Assembly (NCBI GenBank): GCA_029216955.1
Contig: JANAVB010015600.1
Location: 39,942,048 to 40,006,047, forward strand
DNA from: Iris pallida
Taxonomy: Eukaryota; Streptophyta; Magnoliopsida; Asparagales; Iridaceae
Reading direction: 5' to 3'
Length of the DNA: 64,000 bases
In this document: piece by piece, positions 43,145-55,241 of the stretch
How positions within the stretch are numbered: the stretch's first letter is position 1
Layout of the letters: the number at the start of each line of letters is the position of its first letter
Position numbers and translations under genes: made by a program
The notes under the pieces: generated by a model
Database searches by the model: none
What the model saw: only the letters and a program-made list of their open reading frames with translations
What the model was told of the DNA's origin: nothing

Positions 43145-43879
43145 TGTAGAAGCATGAAAATTTTAGCAAATAAAGCCTTATGTGCCCAAGCCAAAAGAGG
43201 ACATATGCGCCCTAGTAAAGCTCCTATGGGCCCATCACCCAGCGAAGCTCTATGCGCCCAAGCCTGTGAAGCTCTATGCGCCCAAGCAACCCTCTGTGAA
43301 GGAGGGCGCATAGCTTGAAACAGGGCTATGCGCCCAAGCCTGACTCGGTCGAAGCCATGATCAAAATATGCACCAAAGCACACGGACACGTCAGACTTCG
43401 CGAGCAGTCATGCACCGAAGCATGCGGCCACGTCAACACCATGACCAACCCACGATCTTGCAGCCTACATGTGCCTACACCCTATGTGCCCAAGACAGGA
43501 CTATGCGCCCACATGAAAACCAGTGTGTTTTCCTCATGTGGGCGCATAACATCATTCCAGCTCAAGAACGACTATAAAAAGGGGCCTCATCCCTCTTCAA
43601 AACACAGAACGAAGAGCATTTTCAAGAGACAAATTGATGCACTTCTTACCAGTGAGCCGAGAGTTAGCAATTTTCTTAGGTTTTCTCCCACTTTTGTAAT
43701 CGGAGTGTCAACGGAGTAAAGGAGCAACTGCCGCTCGATCTCCATCGTCCCATTCTCCAGAATTTTTTTTTGTACTCAGGGATCCTCAGCGCATGATCTC
43801 TCAGGCGTACTCGATTTGTGGTGCCTTGCGCCAATAAAGAAAAGATAATATTTTCTTCTTCTTTTTGTGTGTGTCCACA
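43145..43879 (+). repeat. 5' LTR of Gypsy-2
   Basis: Starts TGTAGAAGCATGAAAATTTT and ends GTGTGTCCACA before the primer site. About nine ATGCGCCCAAG-type oligomers are present, including two reversed copies (GGGCGCATA). TATA box listed separately. The end position rests on comparison with Gypsy-1, since the 3' copy is outside the window. Confidence 0.75.
43573..43580 (+). promoter_or_regulatory. TATA box of the Gypsy-2 LTR
   Basis: TATAAAAA in GACTATAAAAAGGGG, about 300 bp before the LTR end. Confidence 0.65.
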
Positions 43880-43882
43880 AAA

Positions 43883-46413
43883 ATAGAGACTCTGCTGGGG
43901 ACTACCTTTTCCTTTGACGAGAAGGTGGTAACGCAATCCGATACCGACAAAGTGGGGAGCACTCAGAAGATGCTGATCGTAACGTTTGATCAGCAGGCGT
44001 TCGAAGAGATGCTTTCGAGGGATGGCACTAATCCTTCAAAATTAGCGAAGCGAAACAAGTCTCGCAAGACTTGGCTTTCGAAGGCTCGCTGTGCATATCC
44101 TGCTAGTGTCATAGCAGATATGCAAATGGAGGACTCTGTCACATGGGCGCATGACTCTGCCACAGAACTTCCCCAAATAGAGAAGGCTCACACCGTTCCA
44201 GACTCTAGTAGCCCAGTAAATTCTTTCCTGCACAACCAACAACAGAGTGTTCGATGCTCGAGACTTGGCAAAGAAAAACACTATGATGCCAAGAATCGGG
44301 GTATGCGACACTCTGGGCAAACCCGACGAGGCTCACAAATAAAGGAGGCAAAACTGGAAGAAAACAGCGCTGCTCCACCAAGCATGCAGCCAAAGCCATG
44401 CGCCCAAGGAGATGTTTGGGCGCAAAACCCCAACCAGAATGCTTCTGTCTTCAACAGACTGGACATCCAGGGTCATGCGCCCAAGGCTATTCGCCCAGGC
44501 ACACTGGATCCATACTATGCACCCACATCAAGGAGGCTCAGACATTCTATCAAGGAGCATGCGTCCATGGCCAGCCTCCAAGGCCTATGCCCACATCAAA
44601 AAGACAGGCCCCAATGCGTATAGCACGGGGCTGTCTTTAAGGACATCACAGAACTTACGTGTGGGGGTTGCCCCTGCAGGTGAAATAAGTCTGGATGTGC
44701 CAACTCTCCTTACGAACCCGCATGCAAAGCTCGGCGATGCATGCAACATGGATTGTAAGGCAAAACTCCCTTCCGCTGACTTGTGCGACATGATAAATTA
44801 TAAGCGTAAAGCGAAGGAGGACATAACAATTCATAGTGCACATCTGTGCACCAGTATTATTATCAATTGTTGCTACTCTAAAGCAACAAGAGTGCCTCAG
44901 AGAAAGTCTGTGTTTCGACGGCTGTATTTCTCTGACGATGAAAAGCCACTGTGTTTCATCCAACATGGCTTTATGGGGTCCCCTTTACGGAAGCTCCAAT
45001 CAAAGATGGTGGACTACGAACCCAACTTTCTCTCTCAGTTCCGCGAGAAGAAGAAGAAGAAGAAGTCTACCAACAGATGGCCAGCAGGCTGTCACATCTG
45101 AAGAAGTCTATATGGGTACTCGATCAAAGGCAAGATTCTGTATGGACGACGAAGACTCCCAAGCTGGGGGTAGTATTCCCTCAGAGTCTGAAGCGGATGA
45201 CCTTCACACTGGAGGTAGCCTTCCAGAGGACGACGATCCCTCCGAATCTGATGGCGACTATCTACCTCCTCTACCTGAAGATGAAGGACTTGTTCACTCA
45301 GAGGACAGTATCAGCACCGGTTGTACTGTTTCCTCTATTCATCCTCGTATGTTATCTATATACATGGCGGACGGAGAAAGACCTGAAGAAGCCAGTGATC
45401 AGACCAGCAAACGGCTAGAGGATCTTGAAACAACATTCGTCAAGATCACTGATATGCTTACCAGTATCATGGCTGTTCAAGCTGCTGGGGCTATTCCTCC
45501 ACCTCAACAAAACATTTCGGCCCATGCTAGTCCGGCTCATAGCAACAACCCTCCTTCACTACAAAAGGAGTATCATTCCGTTTTGCTTCCTCCAAATCTT
45601 GTAAATGCTGGGGGTGGTCCTTCGCCAACGATGCCTGACAACCGTTCAGCAGCCGTTTTCCAATACCTGCTTAATCAACAGGATGTAATTGATTCCCTGG
45701 TTGCCCGTCTTGACACCATCTCACACAAAGATGAGCTTCAGAAGATAGGGATATCTCAACCGTATTCCCCTGAGTGGGAGAATGCCACTTGCCCTCCTAA
45801 CTACAAGCCGCTGATGCTGAATTTATTTGACGGGTTGACTTTTCCTCGTCAACAAATGACATGCTTCAACATACAAACTCTACACTTGCCCAGAGATGAT
45901 CCGTTCTTGTCGAAGCTGTTTATTAGCACCTTGCAGGAGGTAGCTTTCGAATGGTTCTGCAGTCTGCCTGACGGATGTATCAATTCATTTAAATACTTGG
46001 AGAGCTTGTTCCTTAATAAGTTTTATGAGAATGGCATGCATGTTAGTATGTCTACCCTCATCGAGACCAAGCGAAGGAGGACTGAGTCTGTCATCGCCTT
46101 CATCGAACGCTTCAGACGGCTAGCACTGAAGATGTCCTTCGACATACCAGACTCAAAACTTATGGATACTTGTCGACATAACTTCCTTCCTACGGTAAAT
46201 TTTTGTCTGGGTATACATAAGTATGATATATGGCCCCCTTTCATTGGGGCCGCTGATGCTACTGAAAACGACGTTCCTAACCTGGAACTACTTGGGTTGA
46301 AAATACCCAAATCCGAAGACAAGGGCAAGCATCCAAAAACTATCCCTGTTCGTGGGGGTAAAGGGAAAGAAGTCCTGAAGGTCGACACTTCCAAAGGAGC
46401 TTCCAATTCTTAG
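43883..46413 (+). pseudogene. Gypsy-2 gag
   Basis: The reading that begins at the primer site gives ETLLGTTFSFDEKVVTQSD and FDQQAFEEMLS, matching Gypsy-1. It includes SVFNRLD, and after frame changes at about 44,600 and 45,080, SVFRRLYFSDDE and an acidic middle. The capsid-like domain follows (LMLNLFDGLTFPRQQM; LQEVAFEWFCSLPDG; FLNKFYENGMHVSMSTL). A TAG ends this stretch at 46411-46413. ATGCGCCCAAG oligomers are also present in its first 700 bp. Confidence 0.83.
43884..43901 (+). other. Primer-binding site of Gypsy-2 (mutated)
   Basis: TAGAGACTCTGCTGGGGA matches the Gypsy-1 site at 16 of 18 bases. The first bases are TAG where TGG is expected, a G-to-A change that also turns the putative gag ATG into ATA. 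Confidence 0.75.
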
Positions 46414-48950
46414 GGCGCCTCCGACAAGCCTAAGGAGACTTCCGTTGATGAAAATGATGCCATTACCATCTTTCACACATTGACGAAGGATAATAAGCTG
46501 ACGTTGCCTCCACCATGACGTCCTGCAGAGGTGAACCAGCTCAACGATCCCAAGTATTGTCTCTATCATCAGTACGTGCATCATTCCACCAAGGACTGCA
46601 TCATCCTAAAAAAGAAGATACAAAAGCTTATCGACAGCCAAGTGATCAACCTTGAAGCTGAAGACAAGGTCGTATCTTCTAACATGATCTCTCTTCAGTT
46701 TGGCGACTTTTCTCCCACAGAAGTCCCAGACGGCATAGTCCCGATTCCCAAGGCAATAATGGAAGTCGTCAACCTACCGTCAGCTCGCAACTCAACCTTG
46801 GTGCCACTCACGACTGAACATGGTGAGATCATGTAGGTCCATTCGGACCTTGTGCAAGAAGTGACGCAGGGGGTAGCACCTCCCAAAGCAAAAAGGGGCA
46901 AGAAATACAAGTCATGCCATATGGTATCCTCTTCCATCTACGAGGTTCTATCTGGCGAGACACGATCGGGAAAGACTTATCTTCGGATATACGACCCAGC
47001 ACAAGAAGAAGCAGTACCTTCTCAACCTCCTGCTGCCCCCACAAACTCAGAAGCCGTCCCGTCTAAGCCTCCAACTTCGGACAAAGCCAAGCAGAAGGAG
47101 GCGGTTTGACAAGTCTCTGAAGGCGCCAGCTCCCGAAGGCATGGATCGGCCCTACAACTTTGAGATACTGGCATAGCTAGCCAATACACCTGCCAAGTTG
47201 TCTCTGTTCGATCTATTACCACTCTCCAAAGAAACGTGGAAGGCCTTAAGTGAGGTATTACTACATGCCGACTCTTATCCCGCTGAAATCAAAGCCCCCG
47301 CTGAAGATCCTGTCTCTTGTCCCCACTGCCACAATACTATAGAAGTGGTGCCCAACATCACCTTTTCACAGGGGGACATGCTACTCAAAAATAATCGTCA
47401 TGATAAACCCCTATACTATGCAGGATATATCGGGGCAATCAAGATGGACCGCATGCACATCGATCCAGGATCCTCCCTCAACATCATTTCTAGAAGTTTG
47501 CTTCAAATTCTGAGAATCCCTCTGTACAAGCTATCTGCAACCAACACAACAATCATGGCTTTCAATGCAGGTCGAAGCCACCCGCTGGACAAGATCCATC
47601 TCAAGTGCCAGATCGATGATCTCTGAACGGAGGTTTCTTGCTATGTGATCGATACCAATGTATCCTACAACGTCTTGTTGGGACGTCCATAGATACATGA
47701 GAACATGATCGTTCCTTCCACACTTCACCAGTGCTTCAAATACGTCAACCGTGACGGTGTCGTGAAGACGGAGTTTGCCGATGTTGATCCTTTTAAGGGC
47801 ATCGAAGCGTACTATAGAGATTCGATACTTTACTAATCTTTGCCCCCAAGGATGACGGCAACGAAGCTGATAATGATGCTGAAGCAAGTTCATCCTCTAA
47901 TGATGGTCCCCTGATCATCCAAGTCAAAGGACGTACTACTCCAAAAAGTACTCCAAAGCCTCTCACAATCTGGATGAAAAAGAAGAACCCTGATAAGGTC
48001 AAACTATTGACCATCACTCTCAGCAAGACACCCCGAAAGGAACCTACTGATGCCCGTCCTCCCAATCCTGAAGAATTACCCCACGTGGTGAACTCGGCCA
48101 AGACTGTGGCTCCTCTTCCAGATGATAATCCTCTCAATGAGTATATCAATACTCATATTAATGTACCTTCAGCGATGATGTTATCCCTGAAGAAGAACTT
48201 GCGTATTTCCTTAGTAAAGGTATATCTTTGAATTACTCCGATGTCTATCAATCTGTAAACCACTACATAAATACGATATACGCTCTAGAGCACGGCATAG
48301 GACCACACCTCTGCATGCCTATCACGATGCCTCACCTGAGGGAAAAAGTTTATCCAGAAGATATCCTTTACTTCATCGTTCCATCCAGAAAGAAGGATGA
48401 AGAACTAATCATCTTCGGTCGTATAATTGGCGAGAGAAAGTTCGTTCCAGACTCTACTTCTCCCAAGCACAACACAGAAGCTGACTATGACTCCGGGAAA
48501 ATACAACTTTTTCGGTATAGTTGGTAGGCCAAGAATATCATCCAGAACATGGGATATGACATCAAAAGCGACCGGAGGCTAAATTACGGCCGGAGACGAC
48601 GGTTGCCAATACGGCACTTTGCTCCTCCCGGCAAACCCGAGAACTACTATCAACAAAGCGGTATTGGTTTGGGTTATGTCACTCTTCCAACAACTCCCGA
48701 AAGATCAGATGATGAAGCAGATTGTTGTTCTCATTCTTCTGATTCCTCCCTCTGGGACTCAGACTCTAGCATCGGCGACATGCTCAAGACAACTCTGTCC
48801 GTCATTATGGTTTCCATTGACCAAATTACAGACGATGTCCAATCAATCGAGCTCGAATAATAGGCTCAAAAGATGGACACTAGGTAGGGCTGCGCTTCGA
48901 ACAACGCGAACCACCAACCGAAGACAAAGTCATCCAAGTCAATTTAGGAG
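46414..48950 (+). pseudogene. Gypsy-2 CHHC zinc motif, protease and linker
   Basis: DPKYCLYHQYVHH...DC is the same zinc motif as in Gypsy-1. Protease shows IDPGSSLNIIS near 47,459 and YNVLLGRP followed by TAG where Trp is expected. The linker has LTIWMKKKNP and LLTITLSKTPRK, counterparts of the LTIRLPR repeats of Gypsy-1, and ends with GLGYVTLPTTPERSDDE. Several stops (for example TAG for Trp in GEIMWVH at about 46,834) and frame changes occur. Confidence 0.8.
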
Positions 48951-51213
48951 ATGAATCATCTTTCAAACCAATCTTCATCAGCAAAAGTCTATCTGGCGAT
49001 GAACGCCAATCTCTTATACAGCTTATTAGAGAATACATCGACGTCTTCGTATGGCGCTATGAAGATATGCCAGGCTTGGACCCTAAAGTCGCCATACACC
49101 GCCTGAATATTTTGTCTAAAGCTAAGCCAGCGAAGCAGCAACAACGACAATTCCGACCAGACGTCGTAGAGGCCATCGATAATGAAGTCAAGAAGCTCAT
49201 TGTCAGTGGATTCATTCGCGAAGCACAACACCCAGACTGGGTTGCAACATCGTTCCAGTCATAAAAAAGAATGATAAAGTTCGAGTCTGTATCGATTACC
49301 GTAATTTGAACTCTACATGTCCGAAGGACGAGTTCCCTCTACCGATCACCGATGTAATGATCGATAATACTTGCTGCTTCGAGCGGATGTCCTTCATGGA
49401 TGGGTTCTCAGGCTACAACCAGATCAAGATGTTCCCCGACGACAAGAAGCACACATCTTTTCGAACACCGTTGGGGGTATGCTGCTATACGGTGATGCCC
49501 TTCGGATTGAAGAATGCAGGGGCGATATACCAGCGAGCCATGAACTCAATTTTTTGTGATCATTTACGTAAAACTGTGGAGTGCTACGTAGACGATATCG
49601 CAGTTAAAAGTCGTCTCAAGGACAACCACCTCCAGGACTTCAGAACGGTGTTCGAACTAATGCGTGCAGACCAACTCAAGATGAATCCAACCATGTCTTT
49701 TCTGGGAGTCTCCAGCGACAAGTTTCTTGGTTTCGTCATCACTTCAAAGGGTATACATGTTGACCCGAAGAAAGTGAAGGCTATCCTCGATATGCATCCT
49801 CCAAGAAACATCAAAGAGCTACGCGGACTACAAGGAAGGCTAGCCTACATCAGACGATTCATTTCGAACCTCTCTGGAAGGTGTCAACCATTCACTCAGC
49901 TCATGAAGAAAGGCGTATCTTTCGTCTGGACTGAACAATGTCAACACGCATTCGACGAGATCAAGGCGTATCTTACAAGCCCTCCAGTATTGGTAGCTCC
50001 AATAATGGGGAAGCCCTTCTTACTATATGTCTGTGCTATGGACCATTCTCTTGGTGTCCTATTAGCTCAGAAGAAGGAAGGCGGCCATGAACAGGCAATC
50101 TACTACCTTAGCCGTATAATGGTGGGTGCCGAACACAGATACACACCGGTGGAAAAGGAATACCTTGCACTATTATTTGCCATCCAGAAGACACGCCACT
50201 ATATGTCTGGACAGACTATCCACATTATATCTAAAGTCAACCCTCTCAGAATACTCATCACTAAACCGGGCTCTCTCAATTCTCGTTTAGCTACATGGGC
50301 AATGCTGTTGACTCCATACGATATGCTCTTCGTTCCTCAGAAGGCAGTAAAAGGCCAAGCATTAGCTGATTTCCTAGTAGCTCATCCGGTGCCAGAATCG
50401 TCCAAACTCTACGATGAAGTGCTGGAGTCTAACAATGCAACTGAGGAAATTCCCATTTGGCGAATGTTCTTTGACAATGCATCAAGAACAGAACCCAAAT
50501 GAAATATTGTAGCCGGAGTTGGCATCGTGCTCATGTCACCTGATCATCTGGTTATACATCGTGCATATTCTCTCATGGAACCATGCACCAACAACGTAGC
50601 CAAATATAATGCCCTATTAATCGGCCTGCAACTGGTAAAACAACTAGAAGTTGACTATCTAGAATCTTACGGCGATTCCAAGCTAATAGTTCGTCAAGTC
50701 CGAGGGGATTATGAAGTTCGTCACGAAGATCTCATCCCCTATTGCAAAGCAACAATCGAGTTGGCATCTACTTTCGCTAGATTCTTCATCGAGCACGTGT
50801 CTCTACTACAGAATATAGAAGCAGATGCTCTAGCCGGTCTCGCTGCTTCCTTGACCGTTCCTACTAATACTCAGCAGTCGATCACAGTGTCTGGTCGAGA
50901 ACTATTCTGTGTGAAAAATGCCTTGTATATTCATCACAGGCGCACAACAAAAACAAACGTCGACGCTAAAGATTGGAGATTTCCTTTCATAGACTACGCC
51001 GTCTATGGAATCCTCCCCGAGGACCCGAAGGAAGCAGTGTCTATCCAAAGGCGATCCCTCAGATTTTATTATGATACAGCTACCAAGATAATGTACCGAC
51101 GTTCTTACGACGGGTTACTGTTACGATGCTTATCAGACACAGAAGCCAAACATGCACTCCGGGAGGCTCACGATGGAGTTTGTAGTGTACATCAACCAGG
51201 CCCCAAATTATAA
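48951..51213 (+). pseudogene. Gypsy-2 reverse transcriptase, RNase H and second RNase H
   Basis: RT keeps YVDD (49585-49596) inside VECYVDDIAVKS, plus MDGFSGYNQIKM and MPFGLKNAGAIYQR. RNase H has AMDHSLGVLLAQ and VEKEYLALLFA. The second RNase H has MFFDNASR and YGDSKLI, and keeps the last Asp (EADALAGL). The expected Glu is Lys (AKYNALL, codon 50602-50604). There is a frame break near 49,255 and a TGA near 50,500. Confidence 0.9.
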
Positions 51214-52228
51214 GATCGCCTCAAACGAATGGGCTATTAATGGCCCACAATAACAGCAGATGCCGTTGAATATAAAAGAAGTGTAGAGCTTGTCAGTTCC
51301 ACGTCGATTTCATTCACGAACCTTTGGAGTTTCTACACCCGACGGTAGCATCTTGGTTGTTTGAAGCCTGGGGTATATACGTCATCGGACCAATCAGCCC
51401 ACCATCCTCTAAAGGACATCGGTTTATCCTAGCCATAAACGATTACTTCTCCAAATAGGCGGAAGCTATACCGATCACCAAAATGAAGGCGTCAAACATG
51501 ATCTGTTTTATCAAACATCACGTCATCTACCGCTTCGGCCTACCTCGCAGGATCATCCATGATAATGGTCCACAGTTCGCAAGCTATGCATTCTATCGGT
51601 TTTGTGATAGGAATCGAATCCAGAACGTAGTCTCTACTGCCTATAATCCAGCGGCTAACGGGCTAGTAGAAGCCTTCAATAAAACCATCATAAAACTTCT
51701 CAAGAAGCTCGTGTCTTCAAACAAGCACGATTGGAATGAGAAGCTCGGTGAATGTCTATAGGCCTATCGTACATTGATCCGGACTCCAACAGGCCGTACG
51801 CCATTCTCTCTGGTTTATGGGAGCGAAGCAGTTCTTTTCCTAGAAATCCAGATTCCTTCTCTTCGAGTAGCCTTAGCCAGCGAGTTGACTACCGAAGAAA
51901 GCTACCGTCTGCTACTCCAGGAGCTCGAAGCGCTAGACGAAAAATGCTTGTTAGCTCAGCAGTGCATTGAGCTATACCAAGCATGCCTTTCCAGAGCCTT
52001 CAATAAAAAAGTGAAGGAAAGGATCTTCCAAGTCGGCAATCTGGTCTTAGTAGTGAAAAGACCAATGGTCATAACGCACAAAACAAAAGGAAAATTCTAG
52101 CCTAAATGGGAAGGTCCTTTCATTACAGAATCAGTGTATTCTAACGGTACGTACCGACTAACCAAGCCCGATGGTGACTTGCTCATGATGCCTATCAATG
52201 GCATGTTCCTGAATAAATACTATATGTA
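51214..52228 (+). pseudogene. Gypsy-2 integrase
   Basis: Fragments of the zinc-binding N-terminus, then the core: a GPISPPSSKGH segment, YFSK followed by TAG where Trp is expected, Asp in RIIHDNGPQFAS and Glu in NGLVEAFNKTIIKL. GECL is followed by TAG, again a Trp. The C-terminal domain has VGNLVLVVKRPMVI and ends GMFLNKYYM before TAA at 52226-52228. Confidence 0.88.
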
Positions 52229-52330
52229 ACCTTTTTTGTTCACATTTGTTCAGTCATGTAAATGTACAGTGCGATGTTTATATGATTCGAAAAAATTATC
52301 TAACTATTATCCGTATTTTAAGAGTCTTGA
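52229..52330 (+). other. Start of the Gypsy-2 3' structured region
   Basis: Short noncoding stretch after pol. CTATTATCC at 52304-52312 is the left arm of a hairpin whose right arm (61358-61366) is now on the other side of CACTA-2. Confidence 0.65.
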
Positions 52331-52795
52331 CACTGCTAAAATAAACCAAATTAGCGACGTCCAGATACGTCACTAATTAAGGAAAATATGTCGCTAAAGG
52401 TAATTAGAGACGACTTTAGCGACAGAAAATGAAGGTCGCAAAAAAGCTAGTCGCAGATGACAAATTCGTCGCCCTACGTCGCTGTTTGCGACGTCACCAC
52501 AATGTCGCTGGGTCGTCGCCAATTTGGCAACGGAGGGCGACGAATAGGAACGTCGCCAAATTAGCGATGTTGTGCGACTACATAGCGACGTCAGACCTTT
52601 TTATGTGCTGACATGGCATACATGCCACGTCAGTAGTTTAGCGACGTATGGCGACCAAATTAGAGACGTTAACTCTATGCCATGTCAGCTACTGAGCGAC
52701 GGACTGCAACGGATAGCGACGTGATGGCGCTAATTAGCGACGTCAGTTTACGTCGCTATACGTCGCAGAACGTCGCTATACGTCGTAGATATTAT
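52331..52795. repeat. CACTA-2 subterminal repeats, left (3') end
   Basis: Dense GCGACGT / ACGTCGC and TTAGCGAC units in both orientations. Confidence 0.88.
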
Positions 52796-52802
52796 GAAAA
52801 AA

Positions 52803-52899
52803 ATTAAAAAAAGTATGTTTGGTATTTTTGTTATGCTATGTGTCTGTGTTTACACAGACACACATCATCACAAAAATACCAAACATATTTTTAAAAAAT
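52803..52899. repeat. Near-perfect hairpin, about 97 bp
   Basis: Inner arms TGTGTCTGTGT and ACACAGACACA around a TT; outer arms GTTTGGTATTTTTGT and ACAAAAATACCAAAC, with A/T-rich ends that also pair. It lies between the subterminal repeats and the end of the tnpA-like gene. It could be a small foldback insertion, a hairpin RNA source or a 3'-end signal. Confidence 0.75.
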
Positions 52900-53150
52900 T
52901 GGGCAGCACCTCCTTTGTATATCAGATCATCGCTTATAACCCAGCGTAGGTATATTTGTCATCCCCGTCGCAGATATCACAAAGTAAATATCACAAAGTA
53001 AATATCACAATGAAAATACCAATAAAGTAAATAACCAACAAACATACATGTCCATAATGGAGGACAAATAAGAATAAAAATCAGTGTACAGAACGGTCAA
53101 TGGTCCCATAGGGCCAATACATACAAAGATGATAAAAAAAATATACTGGA
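52900..53150. other. CACTA-2 3' noncoding stretch
   Basis: Contains AAAGTAAATATCACA repeated three times at about 52,978-53,012. No gene. Confidence 0.5.
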
Positions 53151-55069
53151 TTACTGAGGACCCCTGCCGCACATATGGGATAGCATGTACTCATACTGCT
53201 CCTGTGTGAGCTACAACGTAGGGGCAGTAGGAGGCAGTGTAATGTCTGGAGTCGGCACCGTCGATGGACCGGAAGGACGTATCTGCTCCAGCTCTCGCAG
53301 TCGCTCACCATGCGCAACAAGGGTACTCACCATCCTCTGAGTACTCTCCTCAATCGAAGTTTATACCTGAGTGAGTGAGGCAGACATGGTCCTCTGCGAT
53401 CCCTCCAACTCCACCTGTCTATGCTCTGTACGCTGCGTAGACTCGGTGAGCGTGTGCAAGCTGGCAGCTGTAGGCTACTGCAGACTCATCAGCTCCTGTA
53501 TACTGCGCTCGACCGCATCAAATCGTCTGGGATCGTCGGATCGTCGTTCTGCGGTATATTGATCAGAAATCTGCTGCTGCAACTCGTGATGTAGCTCGTC
53601 GATCTGACGACCAATATCCTGAGCTCGTGATGACGCCTGCGAAGCTGGAGACTGCGCACTGACAGAGGAGGCCCGGGATGACTCTGAAGCCAAATAGGCA
53701 CCGTAGGATCCCATACCGTAGTACGTACCCTTCTGAAGACCGCCAACGGCAGTCATCCAGAGGTCGTCCGGCGATGGAGCTGTAGGCGGCTGGAAGAAAG
53801 TACCAGTCTATCCCTTTGCTGGCGCACTAGCAGCAGCATCCACCTCCTCTTGTAGCCGAAGAAACTCGGCCTAGAACAATGTTTGCTAACGTGTAAGTGT
53901 TTACTAAAGTCTATATTGATATCTATTTTCCTATTTTCTAAATTATAGTAAATTAATATAAAGAATAGAACATACATATGCCTGCATCGCCCCCTCGTCA
54001 ATGAACTCCCCAGCCCTCTGATGGGTGACCAGGAAGACGGTCACCATGTTCGGGTCCTCACCCTTTTTACCTATTAAAATATATTATCTATTATTAGTAT
54101 TAAACATTCTATCCAACTATATATAAAATGATGTTCGTCATAGGAAATGTAACAGACGACGAAAATGCTCCGTCATCGGAATGGAGCCACCACACCACTT
54201 ACTGGCGCTCGACCGCGCTACCTTGGCCTTGTCAGACCGCTCCTGGTACCTGGCCTTGCCGAATCTGGCATGATCCAACCATGGATCGGCTTTCCGGAGC
54301 GATCACGAGACTTCTGGTCGTGGATCGCTTCACGGATGAGCTTGCCTGCTACGGTAAAAAATTGGGCCTCGATCTTCGTCGCCCGGTGTGGTGGATAGAA
54401 ATAGGTCCTCTACAAGAAGTAAAATAGAAAAGTTATATAATATACACAAATGATTATTAAACTTTAAAAATAAACAAATTTTTTACCTTAAAGTGGGCCA
54501 ACCAAAAGGCCTTCCTATCTGCGGGAGCATCTGAGTAGTTAATCCAAGGTCCACCATAGTTCTGCCTCAGAAATAACCCCAGATGTCTCTGTACTGCAGG
54601 AGGCCGATATCTATACAATAATAAATTTCATGAATATATATGTATATATAATCATTTGAGAAATATATATTAACTAATTAACTTACTTCGTAGGCCCGTC
54701 CGTCCAAATCTCCATAGGCGTCTCGTCCGGGGGAGCGCATGGAGGGTCACCCTCACCTCCTGCCTGCGTAGGATCAGTCTGATCACCGTCCTCCATATGC
54801 TCGACGTCGGCTCTCTCTATGGAGCCGTCGACAGTAGAAATGCCAGATGCGGGAGAAATGCTGGACGCGGGATCAGGAATGCTGGACGACGAGGGAGGAG
54901 TCGCCAACCTGCTGGAACTGTCCTGTCCCGGTAATAGACCGGGAACAGAATGGTACACTGGCGTACTCGGAGATAAGGATGAGGGTACGGACTCTGCATC
55001 CCCAGCCCGAGGCAGACGGGACTGCCTAATATAATATCCTCCGCGTCGTCCTCCTCCTGGTCTAGTCAT
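53151..55069 (-). pseudogene. CACTA-2 tnpA-like gene (Ptta/En/Spm type)
   Basis: ATG at 55069. Exon 1 to 54687 is Ser/Pro/Gly-rich (MTRPGGGRRGGYYIRQSRLP). The predicted intron is 54686-54611 (GTAAGT...TATAG). Exon 2 to 54487 reads YRPPAVQRHLGLFLRQNYG and FWLAHFK. A following exon near 54,420-54,150 has FYPPHRATKIEAQFF and, after a deletion and frame change relative to CACTA-1, KWCGGSIPMTEHFRRL. Later exons are Gln/Ser-rich and coiled-coil-like (QIDELHHELQQQISDQY), ending near LTQEQYEYMLSHM and TAA 53151-53153. It probably binds the subterminal repeats, by analogy with En/Spm TnpA. Confidence 0.75.
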
Positions 55070-55241
55070 ACCTGATAATAACATATGACAATAAAACAAA
55101 TATACATATTTATATGATAGACATCACAGATTTTTAAAAAACCTCATAGTCACAGATAAAAGTGTCAGTAAAGTATCACAGATTTATATGATAAAAGTGT
55201 CACTAAAGTGTCAAATATGATGATAAAACAAACATACAGAT

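Noticed and set aside
46023..46406. Minus-strand frame opposite Gypsy-2 gag
   Set aside because: Shadow of the gag coding strand; no similarity to the true antisense gene, which lies beyond the hairpins.
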